Position numbers and translations under genes: made by a program | In this document: in pieces, positions 21,591-32,047 of the stretch | Layout of the letters: every line of letters begins with the position of its first letter | How positions within the stretch are numbered: the stretch's first letter is position 1 | Assembly (NCBI GenBank): GCA_010909165.1 | Contig: VJWM01000302.1 | Span: forward strand, 1-64,000 | Direction: 5' to 3' | DNA from: Anthoceros angustus | Lineage: Eukaryota; Streptophyta; Anthocerotopsida; Anthocerotales; Anthocerotaceae | Length of the DNA: 64,000 bases | The notes under the pieces: generated by a model | The model's input: only the letters and a program-made list of their open reading frames with translations | What the model was told of the DNA's origin: nothing | Database searches by the model: none

Positions 21591-22210
21591 AGGCTTTTCT
21601 CCGGACATAAGCGGGTCATCGGGCATTCCGAGGTCTGCCTACGTCGGGTGTCTTCTCGCACCACCGCCCGCACCAACTGTGGAGTTCTTTTGATACACAG
21701 GTGGGCACTTACCTCACGACCCTCCTGTGACTCTTCCCTCATTAATTCCTCGGTCTCTTCCCAAACTTCGGCTCTATGGACGCTTCCCACTGCGTATGCG
21801 ACCACTGCTGATGTACTGCCTGGTTCCTCCCCAGCTCTTTTCATGCTAAGCGGAATCCTGGCCATGTGCGAGAAGTCCCCGTCTCTCCACCGAGGTCGGT
21901 AGAATGCCACTGAATGTAGTGGGTCCACCCCCATCGCCGGTCCATGCGTGGCGTCAGCTCCGAGTAGCACATCATAGTTGCTTGCATTGGATACCAGGCA
22001 ATGAACCTCAATGACCGAAGCATCCTTGGTGCCTGGTTTGAGCTCTATGCGGATGGGGTCTCGAGTGATCCCCATCACTTGTTCTTTGGTGCCCGCCGAC
22101 GTAGTGATCGCTCCAGCTCAACTTTGTCCCCATACTGGAGTGCATACTTTCGGGCACCAGCAAACGGATCCGCACCGTGTCTACGGCCACACGTGCAGCG
22201 AACCCATTCA
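21591..22210 (-). pseudogene. Gy1 aspartic protease and linker to the methyltransferase
   Basis: The protease would cut the polyprotein. Its active site lies near 22180, where the frame reads VAVDT and then loses the Gly-Ala by a one-base deletion. The C-terminal half is in the 21329-22078 frame: IEVHCLVSNASNYDVLLGAD is the usual YDVLLG-type end of gypsy proteases. About 100 residues of linker (residues 90-185 of that frame, including EVWEETEELMREE) lead directly into methyltransferase motif I without a stop. Confidence 0.7.
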
Positions 22211-23855
22211 CCATGACTTCCCGACCACGGTTGTCCACCTTGGCGACTCCCCCTTTTCCTCTGGCAGCTGGCTTCAGATGTTCACCACACAAGCTAGTGA
22301 GCCCGGACACCACATCGACTCCGGCGGATGCTTTCTTCATCCAATCTTGCATTGCCGACTTGAACGCCTGTGGCTTGACTCCCAGATCGCGCAAGCTAAC
22401 CATGGGCACGTCCAACGCTTTGTCCAACAGCAACTCGTTTGGCGACTTCCTTTCTGGGGGGTTGAAGGCTTCGTGATCTTCCAGTTGCCTGAAGGACGCG
22501 GGCATTTTGAGTTGATTCCTAGCCCCAGCCCCTTTTCTCTTAACACCTTCTCCCATGTCAAGGTGATTTTTCATACCGGTGCTCACCCCCATGGTCATCA
22601 GTGCATACACCTCCTGATCTGAATCGTACTCTTCACAAGTGGCATTCGCAACTCCTGGTGTGCTGGCATTCATGGCTAACTGCTCCTGCAGGTGGTGCAC
22701 CTCACTAAGCAGTGCCTTCCGAGTATAGTTCACTGATGATTTCATCTTATCGCCCTGCCGATCCCCAACTCCTTTGGGCTTGAGTTCTGGGTGACCTTGC
22801 CAACAGGCCGCTTCCGTGTGGCCCATTCTGGCACAAGTCCTGCACGGTTCCTTCTCCTTCGCTCCACCCACTCGGTACTCGCACTCAGATGCTCTGTGCG
22901 CACCTCCGCACCGCAGACACTTCATCATGGCCTTGGCATTCACCGCACTGTTGGCCGTGCGTTCCCTAATGGGGGAGCCTCTCCGGGTTATGCTCCCTTG
23001 TGGCTGTTCCCGTGGAGCAGTCCTCCCATGCGCCTTGTGGGCATTCGCAGCATGCTGATGTCCCTTGACGAGATTGTGCTCTTCCCAATATGCACTAGTC
23101 ACGGCATCCCCTTTCATGACCCTCTCTGCCATTTCATAGGCCTGATCCAGCTCATAATCCGCACCATGCATCATGTGCAGAAAGTTGGCAATCACTCTTC
23201 TCTGTCTTCCGGAGGCGGCTGTAGATTTGGGCGGCCTCCGCGCCTCTTCTGAGTGTCCTTTACCAGCCTTCTTGATCGCCCGACCCAGGTGGCTCATTGG
23301 GCTTGATGGCGAATCTCGACAACTCCTGGATCTTCTCTATGGAGGACACTGGGAACATTTCCGCGAACTTGTTGAACATCTCATCCACCAAAATGTAGTG
23401 GCAGCCGCTTGCGTCACACTGGATGACGTCCCCTCTTCGTCTCCTTTTAGCGTCCTTTTGGCTCTGTCTGCCCGTGCCAAGGACCGTGCATCTTGCAGAA
23501 TCTGATCCTTACAATCGCGGTAGCATGTGAGTGCTTCTCCGGCCAAGAATGTGCTCATTTTCCTCAAGGCCATCTCGGGAGTGAACTTCGATTTGTACTT
23601 GAGGACCATCTCATCAATCGCCCATCTGAATTTCTCTTCGAAGTCAGCCAACGACATACTGCCGTGTCGGCCCGTGAAGACGTCATTCTTACTAGGTGAT
23701 GGCTCATACTCCATCCTGATCTCACCACCGCTTTCTTCAAATGCGATGGAGCGAATGGGACTTCGACTCCACTCAAACCGGCGCTCCTGCGACCCAAAGA
23801 ATGTTGAGCTGCGGGGCTGCGAACTTCCTGCACCGGGGTGCTTTCGTTTGTCCAA
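22211..23855 (-). pseudogene. Gy1 gag with two zinc knuckles
   Basis: The ATG at 23855 starts a basic N-terminus, then a gag-like helical core (DFEEKFRWAIDEMVLKYKSK, AGEALTCYRDCKD). A frameshift near 23400 moves to the 22008-23297 frame of 429 residues. There the two knuckles are Cys127-Cys130-His134-Cys139 (short form CX2CX3HX4C) and Cys152-Cys155-His160-Cys165 (CX2CX4HX4C). The core plus two knuckles supports a nucleocapsid role. The gag is larger than usual for gypsy. Confidence 0.75.
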
Positions 23856-23882
23856 CCTGAGCGTAAGAGTACCATCACCGTG

Positions 23883-24110
23883 TCAATCTCGCCCCCTGCG
23901 TGACACTATGTACGGCATTGCGTCAAAGTTAGTGTTGGTCCCTTCGCTGGTCCAGTCCGCCAGCCAGGCCAATTTATCTATCACTTCTTCCCACAGCCTT
24001 TGCCACAGGTAAAAAGGTTCTATCTCTGCCAAGACTGCTAACTCAACGATGGAGCGACCAGCATAAAACAGCAAAGAATAATCCACAGTACTCCCTGCAA
24101 AGTCCACCAT
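23883..24110 (-). other. Gy1 leader frame, 75 residues
   Basis: This open frame ends 28 bp before the gag start and reads like protein in places (LAEIEPFYLWQRLWEEVIDKLAWLADW). No family is recognised. It could be an N-terminal extension of gag separated by an indel, a leader peptide or chance. Confidence 0.25.
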
Positions 24111-24235
24111 CTACTTGGCTGGGTTGGCATCCGTGGGCCCCCTTTGGCTACGTCAGTGGTGATGCCGGGCGCTCCGCGGGTCTCACTACGTGGGTGGTCG
24201 TAATGTCAGGCTCCAGAACAAAGGGATTGCTGATG

Positions 24236-24680
24236 TGCAAAACGCGATCGTTATCCCTTCCAAGCACTCTCGTGGAACGCGAAGCCGCGCAACGCCTTCG
24301 GAGAGATCTTAGGGCAACCTCGCCGACACCCCTCTATCCCTAGCTCACATTCGCCACCCCAGCGGGAGCTGTAGCCATGGTCGCCCTCTCTTCGGCAAAC
24401 ATCGCCAATCCGCCCGCCCGCGATTGCGCCCCTTAAACCACCTACACGCGGCAGCTGCAACGGTCGCGGGCAAAAGCGATCGCGGCGCACGAACCGGTGG
24501 CCAGTGGCCGTCGATCACAGCGCTTCGTCTCCATGTGAACCCGCCTCATGCCTCGAATATGCCGTTGCGCTCCACACATGACTATACACATCTTTGTTTC
24601 ACATACTATCATGCCATCATGCTATCCACCACACACATGCATCCTTTCTCCTATACCTATACCCGCCAGCTTGATTGCCA
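24236..24680 (+). repeat. LTR of unit T, right copy
   Basis: It pairs with 15557-16002. It is directly followed by the TGTGGAGACC start of the L-type LTR of Gy3, with no intervening sequence. Divergence from the left copy is mostly small indels. Confidence 0.75.
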
Positions 24681-25098
24681 TGTGGAGACCCTTGCTGCGT
24701 CCAGGAAGCGGCGGCGGCGTCGGACGGACGAGCAACGTGGTGGGGGAACTCGGGAGGCGTGAAGAGCCGGACGGAGGCTAGCGGAGCAGCGGAGGAGGTC
24801 CGGAACATGACCCACCACTCTTTTTCCAAGTGTGATCGTCGGGAGGGTGAGGGAGAATGGACTAGGCGGACGAGCAGGCGGTGGGTGCAGACGGTGAGGT
24901 CCTTAAACGTTTGGCTGCTGGGCTGATCGGTGAAGACGTTAAGAGTGGTTAGTCGTGGGGTGTGCACGCTCAGGTCAGCTTGGTCACTCGTGGGGTGAGA
25001 ATCGGTTGGCGTGCCAAGCCAGACCTATCATTCTCTTGGGAGCGGACCCTTGCTGGCGACACGGGATTGTGCGCGGTGGCCGTCGTGATCGCGCCACA
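24681..25098 (+). repeat. L-type LTR of Gy3
   Basis: 418 bp, starting TGTGGAGACC and ending GCGCGCCACA-like. It is homologous to 1-239 (+) and about 34813-35230 (-). Confidence 0.65.
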
Positions 25099-25102
25099 TT
25101 TT

Positions 25103-25119
25103 TGCACCGTTGCCGGGGA
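25103..25119 (+). promoter_or_regulatory. Gy3 primer-binding site
   Basis: TGCACCGTTGCCGGGGA lies 4 bp after the LTR end and differs by little from TGGCGCCGTTGCCGGGGA, the primer site common in Tat/RIRE2-type plant gypsy elements. Confidence 0.65.
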
Positions 25120-25299
25120 ATGAGATCGTTCCGTAGCATAGTGCGAAGGTAAGGGTGAATCGTGAAGGGGCGTGGTGGTCAAGAACAAATCGTGGGGTGA
25201 GGGCGGACGTCGTGTATAAGGCCTTCGAGCTCGGGAATGCAAGCTGACAAGCTCAACGAGGGTTCGGACCCGTAAGCGGTGGCGTGAAGCGCGGTAGAT

Positions 25300-26590
25300 T
25301 TGTCAGACCGTGAGGAGGACGTAGTGCAAAGTCCGGCGACAGTAAGGGGGACGGTGAATCCTCAACCACTGTTGGCTGCGGCGATGGCTACGACGTCGAC
25401 AAAGCAAGCATACTCCCTCTTTGGGGGAAAGAAGGAGAGGGACGCGGAAACTTTCGTGGAGGATTTCTTGTCTCGTGCAAACTTCAACGGAGAAGGCTGG
25501 ATTTAGCTCATTCAAGCATTTAGGGGTCGCCGGGGCGGCGGCTCGGTGATGCTTGGAGAAATGCTGGGCACCCGACCCCCTCCTCCAAACTTTGAAGCGT
25601 TGAAGGATGCCTTCCTGGAAAGATTCCGCGAGATCGACCAGGAAGGCTACGTCCTGTCCAAGCTCGAGAATGCAGGCGGGGAAAAAGCGGAGGCTGCAGG
25701 ATCGTACATCGGCGGTTCTACACCCCTCGGGACCGGCACCCCACTCACCACCATGCGAGGCGTGCGATGGTTGTGACGACCTACCTAAGCCAATGGCCAA
25801 GCATGTGCTGCTGCTCGCCGAGAAGGATGTGAGTAAAGCGGTCCGGGCAGAAGAGAACTACGAAGAATCGATGCACCAACGAAGAACGAGGACGACTCAA
25901 GGAGGGAAGAAGAAGAAGAAGAGATGGAGTTCGGAGTCTGAAGATGAGGAGCCCTCGGAAGAGGAGGGTGAAGAGATTGAGGTTACTTCGGAGGAAGAGG
26001 AGGAGATCTCCGAGGTAGAGTCCGAAGTCTCTACGGAGGAGGAGGAACCCCACCATAAAAATAAAAAGAAGAGGCCCGTGGTGAAGCGAAGGGTCAGAAG
26101 GTTGTGATGCTTGGCGCGAGGCTCCACGGATCGGCCCCTTAAAAGTAGCGGGTTTGAGGAGGACATGGAGAGTAATGAAAGGTGGAGGAGTTAACGATCA
26201 ACGGTGAAAGATCGCGGGAAGGCAGCCCTGCAGTCCGGACCCATTTGTATGGTGTGCGGTGTGCCACCAGCACCGGGCACTTTCGAGAGGCTACGCCCCT
26301 CGGCCCGTGAACCAAGTGGAGTCCGACTACGAGGAGGTCGGAGGAACAATGGGAGGGCGCAACACCACCAGAGTGCGGAGAGTTCCTCAGGGGCGCGATA
26401 TCCAAGGCGATGTATCCTATATAGGCGGGGGTCCGTCATGCCCGTACCGATGCAACACACATGAGGCACCCGAAATTCTCGAGCGATGGTGCAGTGAGGT
26501 GGGGAAACCAGGCACCACTCAGCACGCTTGCCCATACCCACCCAGGCAAGGTAATTGGAGATTTTGAGCAGCACAGTGGGGATTGCAAGT
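25300..26590 (+). pseudogene. Gy3 gag with acidic tail and zinc-knuckle remnant
   Basis: Pieces in order: an N-terminal part with AYSLFGGKKERDAETFVEDF (25384-25506), a TAG at 25504-25506, a second part with FEALKDAFLERFREIDQEGY (25580-25660), then in another frame AKHVLLLAEKDVSKAVRAEE followed by YEESMHQRRTRT. A strongly acidic Glu/Ser run (25910-26060) and a basic KRPVVKRR end follow. Near 26235 CMVCGV begins a knuckle-like region. The middle block is nearly identical to Gy2 at about 59470-59370, which identifies the family. Gag would form particles and bind RNA. Stops and frameshifts make this copy inactive. Confidence 0.7.
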
Positions 26591-26599
26591 GTGGGAGGA

Positions 26600-28050
26600 A
26601 AACCACAGGGCTTCAAGGCTTCCCCCTCTAAGCGGCCACACTTATCCCATTTAGCCCGTCACGTTGGGTTTCGTCCCATGAGACTCGTGTGAAAGTTCGA
26701 GTCTTGTGATAATAGATCGCTACTGCGGTGACACAACTACCGACCTTCTAAACAAGCAGGCGCCCTCTACTCACCCTCTTCACGGTGCACAGCTTGCCTT
26801 TCAGAAAGACTACCAATTCTCAACCTACAATGACACCATTGCAGGTCCTGCCTTAGCAGCAAGGAGCCTACCACGGGCGCCGGGGACCCCAGTCCACACA
26901 CACAATTTCGTCCCTACTTCTAAGACCAATCTTCTCCACTCGAGGCGCCCTTTTACTTGCAGTTGGGATTCGTCCCTTAGGCACACAGCCTTCCACTAAC
27001 GTCTACACTCTAATCCTCTACTCGTCTCCTCCTCTTCCTCCTATTCTAACCTCAGTTCGGGCTTACTGGATTCGGCTCGCCTTAGCTGTTGCACGGTCGG
27101 CCTCCACCAGCAAGTTCTTCATTGGGCCAGTTGCTATGAGTTTGACACGGCAGAGCACCTCCGGGGAGTCTTTCCTGGATTAACCTCAAGAGAGTTCCAC
27201 AGGCATTGCCACACACCCGAGCAAAGCAATTTCACGGCAACCATTCACAAAGAGCAACTCGTTTAGGCACTTGCAGGAAGCAAGCCCTCCACCAAACCAC
27301 GACTTCCTCTCTACCCTGACTGCGTTGGCTCACGGTGACACGAAATTCCTTTACAAGGGCAAAGGACTCGGGGGTATGGAGCGCAAAGACATGATACTTT
27401 ACTTTGAAATCCTCCTCTCCTCTTATAGGAGGCCTTCCACATACAACCTCCCTTGGGTGACCCTCAGTGGGTCACCTTTTCCAATATTCTATTATTTCCT
27501 ACACTTGCATTTAAGGCACGGCATCTAAGTCTCTTGCCTGATTCGAGGTAAATTCTATTCTAGCAACTTCACCTAAGATCATCCTTAAGGATGTCGACTT
27601 ATCTCACCTATCCTTTCTATTCTCCTACTCACATTTATGGTCTTTGACCATACCTAGTCCTCACCTTGCTGGGATAGTGGCATGTCCTTTGTGGATTGGC
27701 TCCCTCGCCCTCCTTTTGCTCTGCCTTCCCGATCACATCGTCATCTTCCTAGTGTGGGGCAAGTACAATTTTGCCCCTTCCTCCATTCCAGCGGTGGCTG
27801 ATTCCCCTCATCATCCTCGTGCTTTTACCCCTTCCGTCGTAGCCCTTTCTTCCGGCTTTGGCTCCTTCTTCAATCACCCTACGTGAGTGGCGGACTCAGA
27901 GTAACGACTACCATGGTAGTCTGGTCCCCTTCTCCTTTCTTCCTTCCTTTTCATTGGTGGTGACCCTTGGGTTGGAATCCTCTTTGCTTCTTTCCTCCTG
28001 TTTGGTTTGTCCATACCGATCATGGAGCATCTTCAAAGAGTCTTGAAGAG
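26600..28050. repeat. Repeat R, copy 1: 3' region of an E3-type element
   Basis: It matches 36320-37610 in the same orientation, with frequent small indels. Landmarks are CCCATGAGACTYGTGTGAAAG, GCACGAAATTCCT, TATAGGAGGCCTTCCACATAC and TTTGGTTTGTCCATACC. Part of it (26900-27110) recurs at 29080-29275. It contains no convincing gene. By position relative to the coiled-coil frames it is the 3' portion of minus-strand element E3. Its 3' LTR could not be delimited. Confidence 0.6.
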
Positions 28051-28054
28051 TCTA

Positions 28055-28103
28055 GAGGAGTTAATAGCGACATCTTCATGGTCGATGTCGCTATTAACTC
28101 CTC
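28055..28103. repeat. Perfect 20-bp inverted repeat with 9-nt loop
   Basis: Arms 28055-28074 and 28084-28103 are exact reverse complements (gaggagttaatagcgacatc). The pairing resumes after two mismatches for a further 2 bp. A T6 run follows at about 28110-28115. The hairpin sits at the edge between repeat R and an AT-rich segment that is absent from the other R copy. Confidence 0.85.
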
Positions 28104-28490
28104 CGGACCCTTTTTTATAGAATAATTTGGATGAATGTAATAGATAGTACAAAAGAGTGATCCCAGTTGGTTCAAAACCCAAGGATGTGTTAATTGATCA
28201 ATTCATTTGTTGATTGATTAATGGATTTATTTTCTTTTCCTTCCATTTTGGTAGATCACGTGAGGTCAAGATCCAAGGAGATAATTGTATGGTATTTATG
28301 TATGTCCTAGTAGAAAAGTCTATCATAAAAAGTAATTACACTTCTAGGATACTATGCTATACATGCATGTCATAGTATGAAAGACTACCATGAAGAGTGA
28401 TTCCTCACTTGAGATAGTATGCTATATATATGTATATCAGAGTAGGAAAGACGATATATCATATAAAGTGAGTATCTGATTCTTGCAAAA
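28104..28490. repeat. AT-rich insert with a 65-bp tandem repeat (28285-28479)
   Basis: Three degenerate 65-bp units begin at about 28285, 28350 and 28415, each with a TATGSTAT word, an AGTAKGAAAGAC-like word and a final AAGTGA. There is no coding potential. The corresponding position in repeat R copy 2 (37600) lacks this segment. Confidence 0.55.
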
Positions 28491-29080
28491 TTTAGCACTT
28501 GTTCTTGCGACCGCAAATTTGATAGTTCAAAATGAAATCAAAACAAAACTCCATGAACTTTCTTAATGGAAGTGGCCCGAAGTTGATGATCTCCAAATGC
28601 AATATCATAGCTTGGGGGCTCACCTCCAAACCGAATTTTGAAGGCCAACAATGAAGTCTTACGATTGGCCAGAGGAGGACATTGGGTCCTCCATGATGAT
28701 GACGAGGAAGCTGCGGCAAGTGAGCGGAGGCCTCAGAGCTTTAGACGAGGGCCACGAGTGACACGGACTCAGGAGTCAGGGAGGAGATGGAGGCGGTGTG
28801 CAAGGGGAAGAAGATGAGTCGGAGGCAAGGAGGGGACAGCCCGCCCTCCGCGGTCACGCTACCACGGTGGTGCCGGACTACCGTGGTGGCTCCTCGCATG
28901 TCGCGGACTGGGGCGTGGCCGGTACCAGCCAGGCGAGGGGCACGAGGGGGAGTCGGGCCGTGAAGGCACTGGTGTGGTGAGCCAGGGGTCCGGTGGCATA
29001 CCCCACAGAAGGAGATGAGGCGGTGGAGAAAGCTTGCCGATTGGAAGACAGAGCCTATCACTGAGCTCGGGGGGACCCCG
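28491..29080 (+). repeat. Inverted piece of E-family 3' sequence
   Basis: This stretch matches the minus strand of about 37650-38180. Shared words include GATGATCTCCAAATGCAATATCATAG and the run of PGGACTACCGTGG-type palindromes. It therefore lies in the opposite orientation to E3. It ends at about 29080, where a fragment of repeat R (29080-29275) is joined to coiled-coil sequence. Confidence 0.6.
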
Positions 29081-29309
29081 CCGCAATTTCGTCCCTACTT
29101 CTAGACCAATCTTCTCCCTCGGGCGCCCTTTTACTTGTAGATTTGGGATTCGTCCCTTAGGCTGCACTGTGGCCTTCCATTAACACCTACACTCTAATCC
29201 TCTACTCATCTCCTCCTCTTCCTCCTATTCTAACCTCAGTTCGGGTTTACTGGCCTCGGCTCGCCCTACCAGGTTCTTCGCAATTCTTCTTCCATGTCCC
29301 GGATCTTGA

Positions 29310-29800
29310 TGGCTTGAGTAGCCATCACTTGTTCTTGCGCATCCACTTCTTTGGACACTTTGCTTTTCTCGTCCTAGAGCCTCGTGCTTGCTCTTCCTCT
29401 CCACGCTCTAGGTGGGCAAAGTGCTCCTCGCCTTTTGCCTCCATGAGTCCCTTTGGGTGGTGGCTCGAATAGCCCTCTCCTCCGTTTGGGACAGTTTCCC
29501 CTCCAGGACCTTCTCCGCCTGCCGTTGATCCATAAGGTCGCTGGGTTTCCCCGGCCTTTTCCAACTTGGCTGCCTTCTCACTTTCGTTGATCCATAAGGT
29601 GTGGCTGGGTTTCCAGCCTTTTCCAACTTTGAAGCCTTCTCATCGGACTCCATGGCCTCCAATTGCCATTTGGTCCTTGCTCTTCTCTCTGTCATCTCTT
29701 GGGCCTTATTCGCTCGGACTTCCTCTTGACAGGCCCATAAGGAGGCTGCTAGGTCTCTAGCCCCCTTCAAATCCACAGTGAGTGCCTCTGGCACTCGGAC
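29310..29800 (-). pseudogene. E3 coiled-coil protein, frameshifted
   Basis: The minus strand reads ATQAIKIRDMEE-type sequence at 29325-29280 and GARDLAASLWACQEEVRAN (about 29760-29700) and MESDEKASKLEKAGN (about 29650). It closely follows E6 at 38530-38930. A local duplication of about 70 bp is visible, because the phrase 'ttgatccataaggt' occurs at 29526 and 29588. This is the second half of the E-type gene pair. Confidence 0.5.
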
Positions 29801-30365
29801 AAATCTCTAGGGGCCCCAATTTTGCCCCATGACCTCTTCTTTGGAAATTTCCAGCCTTCCCACACTCCTCGGGCCATCGCGCGGCGGCGTAGGCCCTCGC
29901 ACCGTCGCCCCATCTGCTCTCCACGGTAGTGATGGTGTCTGGGCGCTCATGAGCGCCTCAGCTCCTTCCTTCCTCTTCCCTACCGTGGGCTGCGCCTCTG
30001 CGTGGGGTGCCTCCGCGGTGGCACTGTATCTCGTGGTGGGGTGGCTCACGGTGAGCGAGGGTGGTGCCTCCCCTTGGGGTGGGCTGCCTCCCCTCTTGGG
30101 GTGGGGTGCCTCCTCTGGGCACTTGCGAGATGGTGGGGACTCCTCCCACCCTTGGGGTCACCTCATGGTAGTCTCGGCCTTAGACTACCACAGCCCTCTG
30201 GCGGATCTTGCTCTTCTTGTGGGGAAAGGCCTCCCACTCCGGAACCTTGTTGCCTCCGCCACTCTCTGCTCTCGGTCACAGGGTCCTTGTGGAGTTTGTC
30301 CTCCCATGGTCTTCCTCGGTATGAAAGGGTGAGGCCTCTCTAAGCTTGGCTGGAGGTGGATGATC

Positions 30366-31236
30366 TCAAGGATGCCAAGCATCCTCAAACTCTTCTTGGT
30401 CAGAGCCCTCGTTTCCTGCACCAAATAGGTCTTTGAGGTAACAGCCTTGGCTCATCCACGAATTGCTAAGGAGCTTCTCCACATGATGGATGTAGGCCTC
30501 ATACATGAAAGTGCCCCAATCGGCTTGGCTCCTGAGATCTTCCACAAAAACTGGAGGAAGTTGGTCTTTGAAATAAGAGGTCGTTGGTAATTCACCAACC
30601 AACACAATTTTGGCAAGGCCTGCCACTTGACTCCTTGATCTGTCGGTCTTCCGGCCATTCTTGGCGTGGGCCTTCACTCCTCCGTCCATCATGTCAGGAC
30701 CTCTGCGGAATTTCGAGAAATCCTCTTCCCTCCATTTGTCCTCTCGAGAGAGCAATTCTGAGCTCTCCTCCTCGGTCTCCCATACACTTGGCGAATGCTC
30801 GGGGACATCGGCAGCGGATCCGTCGAGCATTCCTCTCCACGGCTTTATTGATGGAGGTTGATGTAACACTCCTCAATCAACTCCAAATTGGTGTAGGCCA
30901 TTGGCGGCCATACACCCATCCCAGTGGATGTTCTCCTCTTAGCCCATTGCGAAATCTACCAAATCGCGGGGTTGTTGCTGCAAAGCAGTGAATTGGGCAT
31001 TCAAATCCTCTCCTCACAGGTGGCGACCTCCTGCCGCCTTCTTTTCCTTCCTCCTCGTGAGGAGGAACCTGGCGGTTCCTTCCCTTGCCCTTCCTTGAGG
31101 CATGGCGTCTTTCTTCCCAAGTGCTTCTAGGGGGTGAATTACTTCCCAAGTCTTGAGGAGAGCTACTTCCCAATGGCTTGTTCCCAAGTGCTTCTCCTCC
31201 TCTTGGGCGGCCAAAACCTCTCGAGACACAATTCAA
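30366..31236 (-). pseudogene. E3 transposon-domain protein, frameshifted
   Basis: It is homologous to the intact 233-residue E6 protein. Readable pieces are HCFAATTPRF with LGWVYGRQWPTPIWS (30880-31000), LDGSAADVPEHSPSVWETEEESS (30740-30830), the DMMDGGVKAHAKNGRKTD part (about 30670) and a C-terminal DLFGAGNEGSDQEEFEDAWHP (30366-30430). Two or three indels break it. The domain resembles the putative plant transposon protein domain. Function in the element is unknown. Confidence 0.5.
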
Positions 31237-31699
31237 CGTTAGGCTGTGATGCTTCGGTTATGCAATTTTCCTCGAGCTCTCCTTCGGGCAAGCGCCTTGG
31301 GTGTAGTCGCGCGTTCTTCTTTAATCCCTTCCACAATTCGAGGTTATAGTGTGTTCAACCTGCGCCTCCCGGCGTTGGCGTCGCCTCGCCTCAAAGTTGC
31401 TCCTCCCTCCACTCCGTTCGAGGCTCGGAAGGTTCCTTCACGTCGCTCACGGCTTCTTCTCTTCTCCTTCCTTAGCCTCCGCTCTTCAATCGAGTTTCCT
31501 TCCTTCTCGGTGGCGACTCCCTCTTGTGCTCAACTTGTTCGCGTGGTGGTGGCGGCGATGGCGGTTTCTCCTTCTCCTCTTGCGCTTCTCCGGCTCAGTC
31601 TGATCTTGGCAGTGGGGCGCCCAATTGGTGGTGCCCCAAAGCGCACTTTGCCCTCCTTGGATGGACGGGCGCTCGACCCTAGATTTGGTTCACCATCCT

Positions 31700-32047
31700 A
31701 AAATACCTAATCCTCCTAACCTACCTGTATCCTTGTTTACTACCTCTAATTAATCTAATTATCTATTTATCTATTCCCTATTGGTGAGCATATATAGTGG
31801 ATATCCCCTATATTAATTTCTTTTGCGAGATCTCGTCGACCTACCACGGTAGTCTGCTTGACCTATCATGGTCTGCTTCCTCTCGCCCTCAGGCATAGTG
31901 TGGCGACCCTCTGATGATGCTTGACCTGCCTTGGTGCCTTCCCGTCTCGCCTAGGAGTCGTTTTGACCTATTTCTTTTCCTGCGATATCCTCGCCTTCCT
32001 AACAATATTCCCTAGCTCACGGTTCTCGAAATTTCCTAGCATGTCCT
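31700..32047 (-). repeat. LTR-like upstream block of E3
   Basis: This is paired with 40890-41260 upstream of E6. Both carry CTATTGGTGAGCATATATAG, then GTGGATATCCCC, and a final GCATGTYCCTT. The block contains TATATA and lies upstream of the E3 protein on the minus strand, consistent with a 5' LTR. The 31250-31700 part between it and the frame is GC-rich leader with no gene. Confidence 0.5.

Larger units (their letters stand above)
16157..24235 (-). mobile_element. Gy1: Ty3/gypsy element with methyltransferase and PHD finger
   Basis: On the minus strand the order is gag, zinc knuckles, protease, C5 cytosine methyltransferase, reverse transcriptase, RNase H, integrase, PHD finger, third open frame. 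The reverse-transcriptase-before-integrase order and the GPY-less integrase tail place it in Ty3/gypsy. It lies between T's internal block and a T LTR, almost exactly at the LTR start. I found no separate LTRs of its own. Either the flanking 445-bp repeats are its LTRs or it inserted at that junction. Coding frames are broken by several single-base indels, but the junctions that matter (protease to methyltransferase, integrase tail to PHD) are each in one open frame. Confidence 0.85.
24681..26590 (+). mobile_element. Gy3: 5' part of a Tat-like gypsy element
   Basis: It consists of an LTR of type L (24681-25098), a primer site and gag, then stops near 26590 where another repeat begins. Gag and its zinc-knuckle region are clearly related to those of Gy2 at 58600-59570. 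No protease, reverse transcriptase or integrase remains. Confidence 0.7.

Noticed and set aside
18603-23252. Long plus-strand open stretches opposite Gy1 (for example 18603-19274, 22011-22622, 22791-23252)
   Set aside because: They are antisense shadows of GC-rich pol and gag sequence. The minus strand carries the catalytic motifs and zinc ligands.
25905-26060. GAAGAAGAA run as a microsatellite of interest
   Set aside because: It is the Glu-rich tail of the Gy3 gag protein and is explained by coding.
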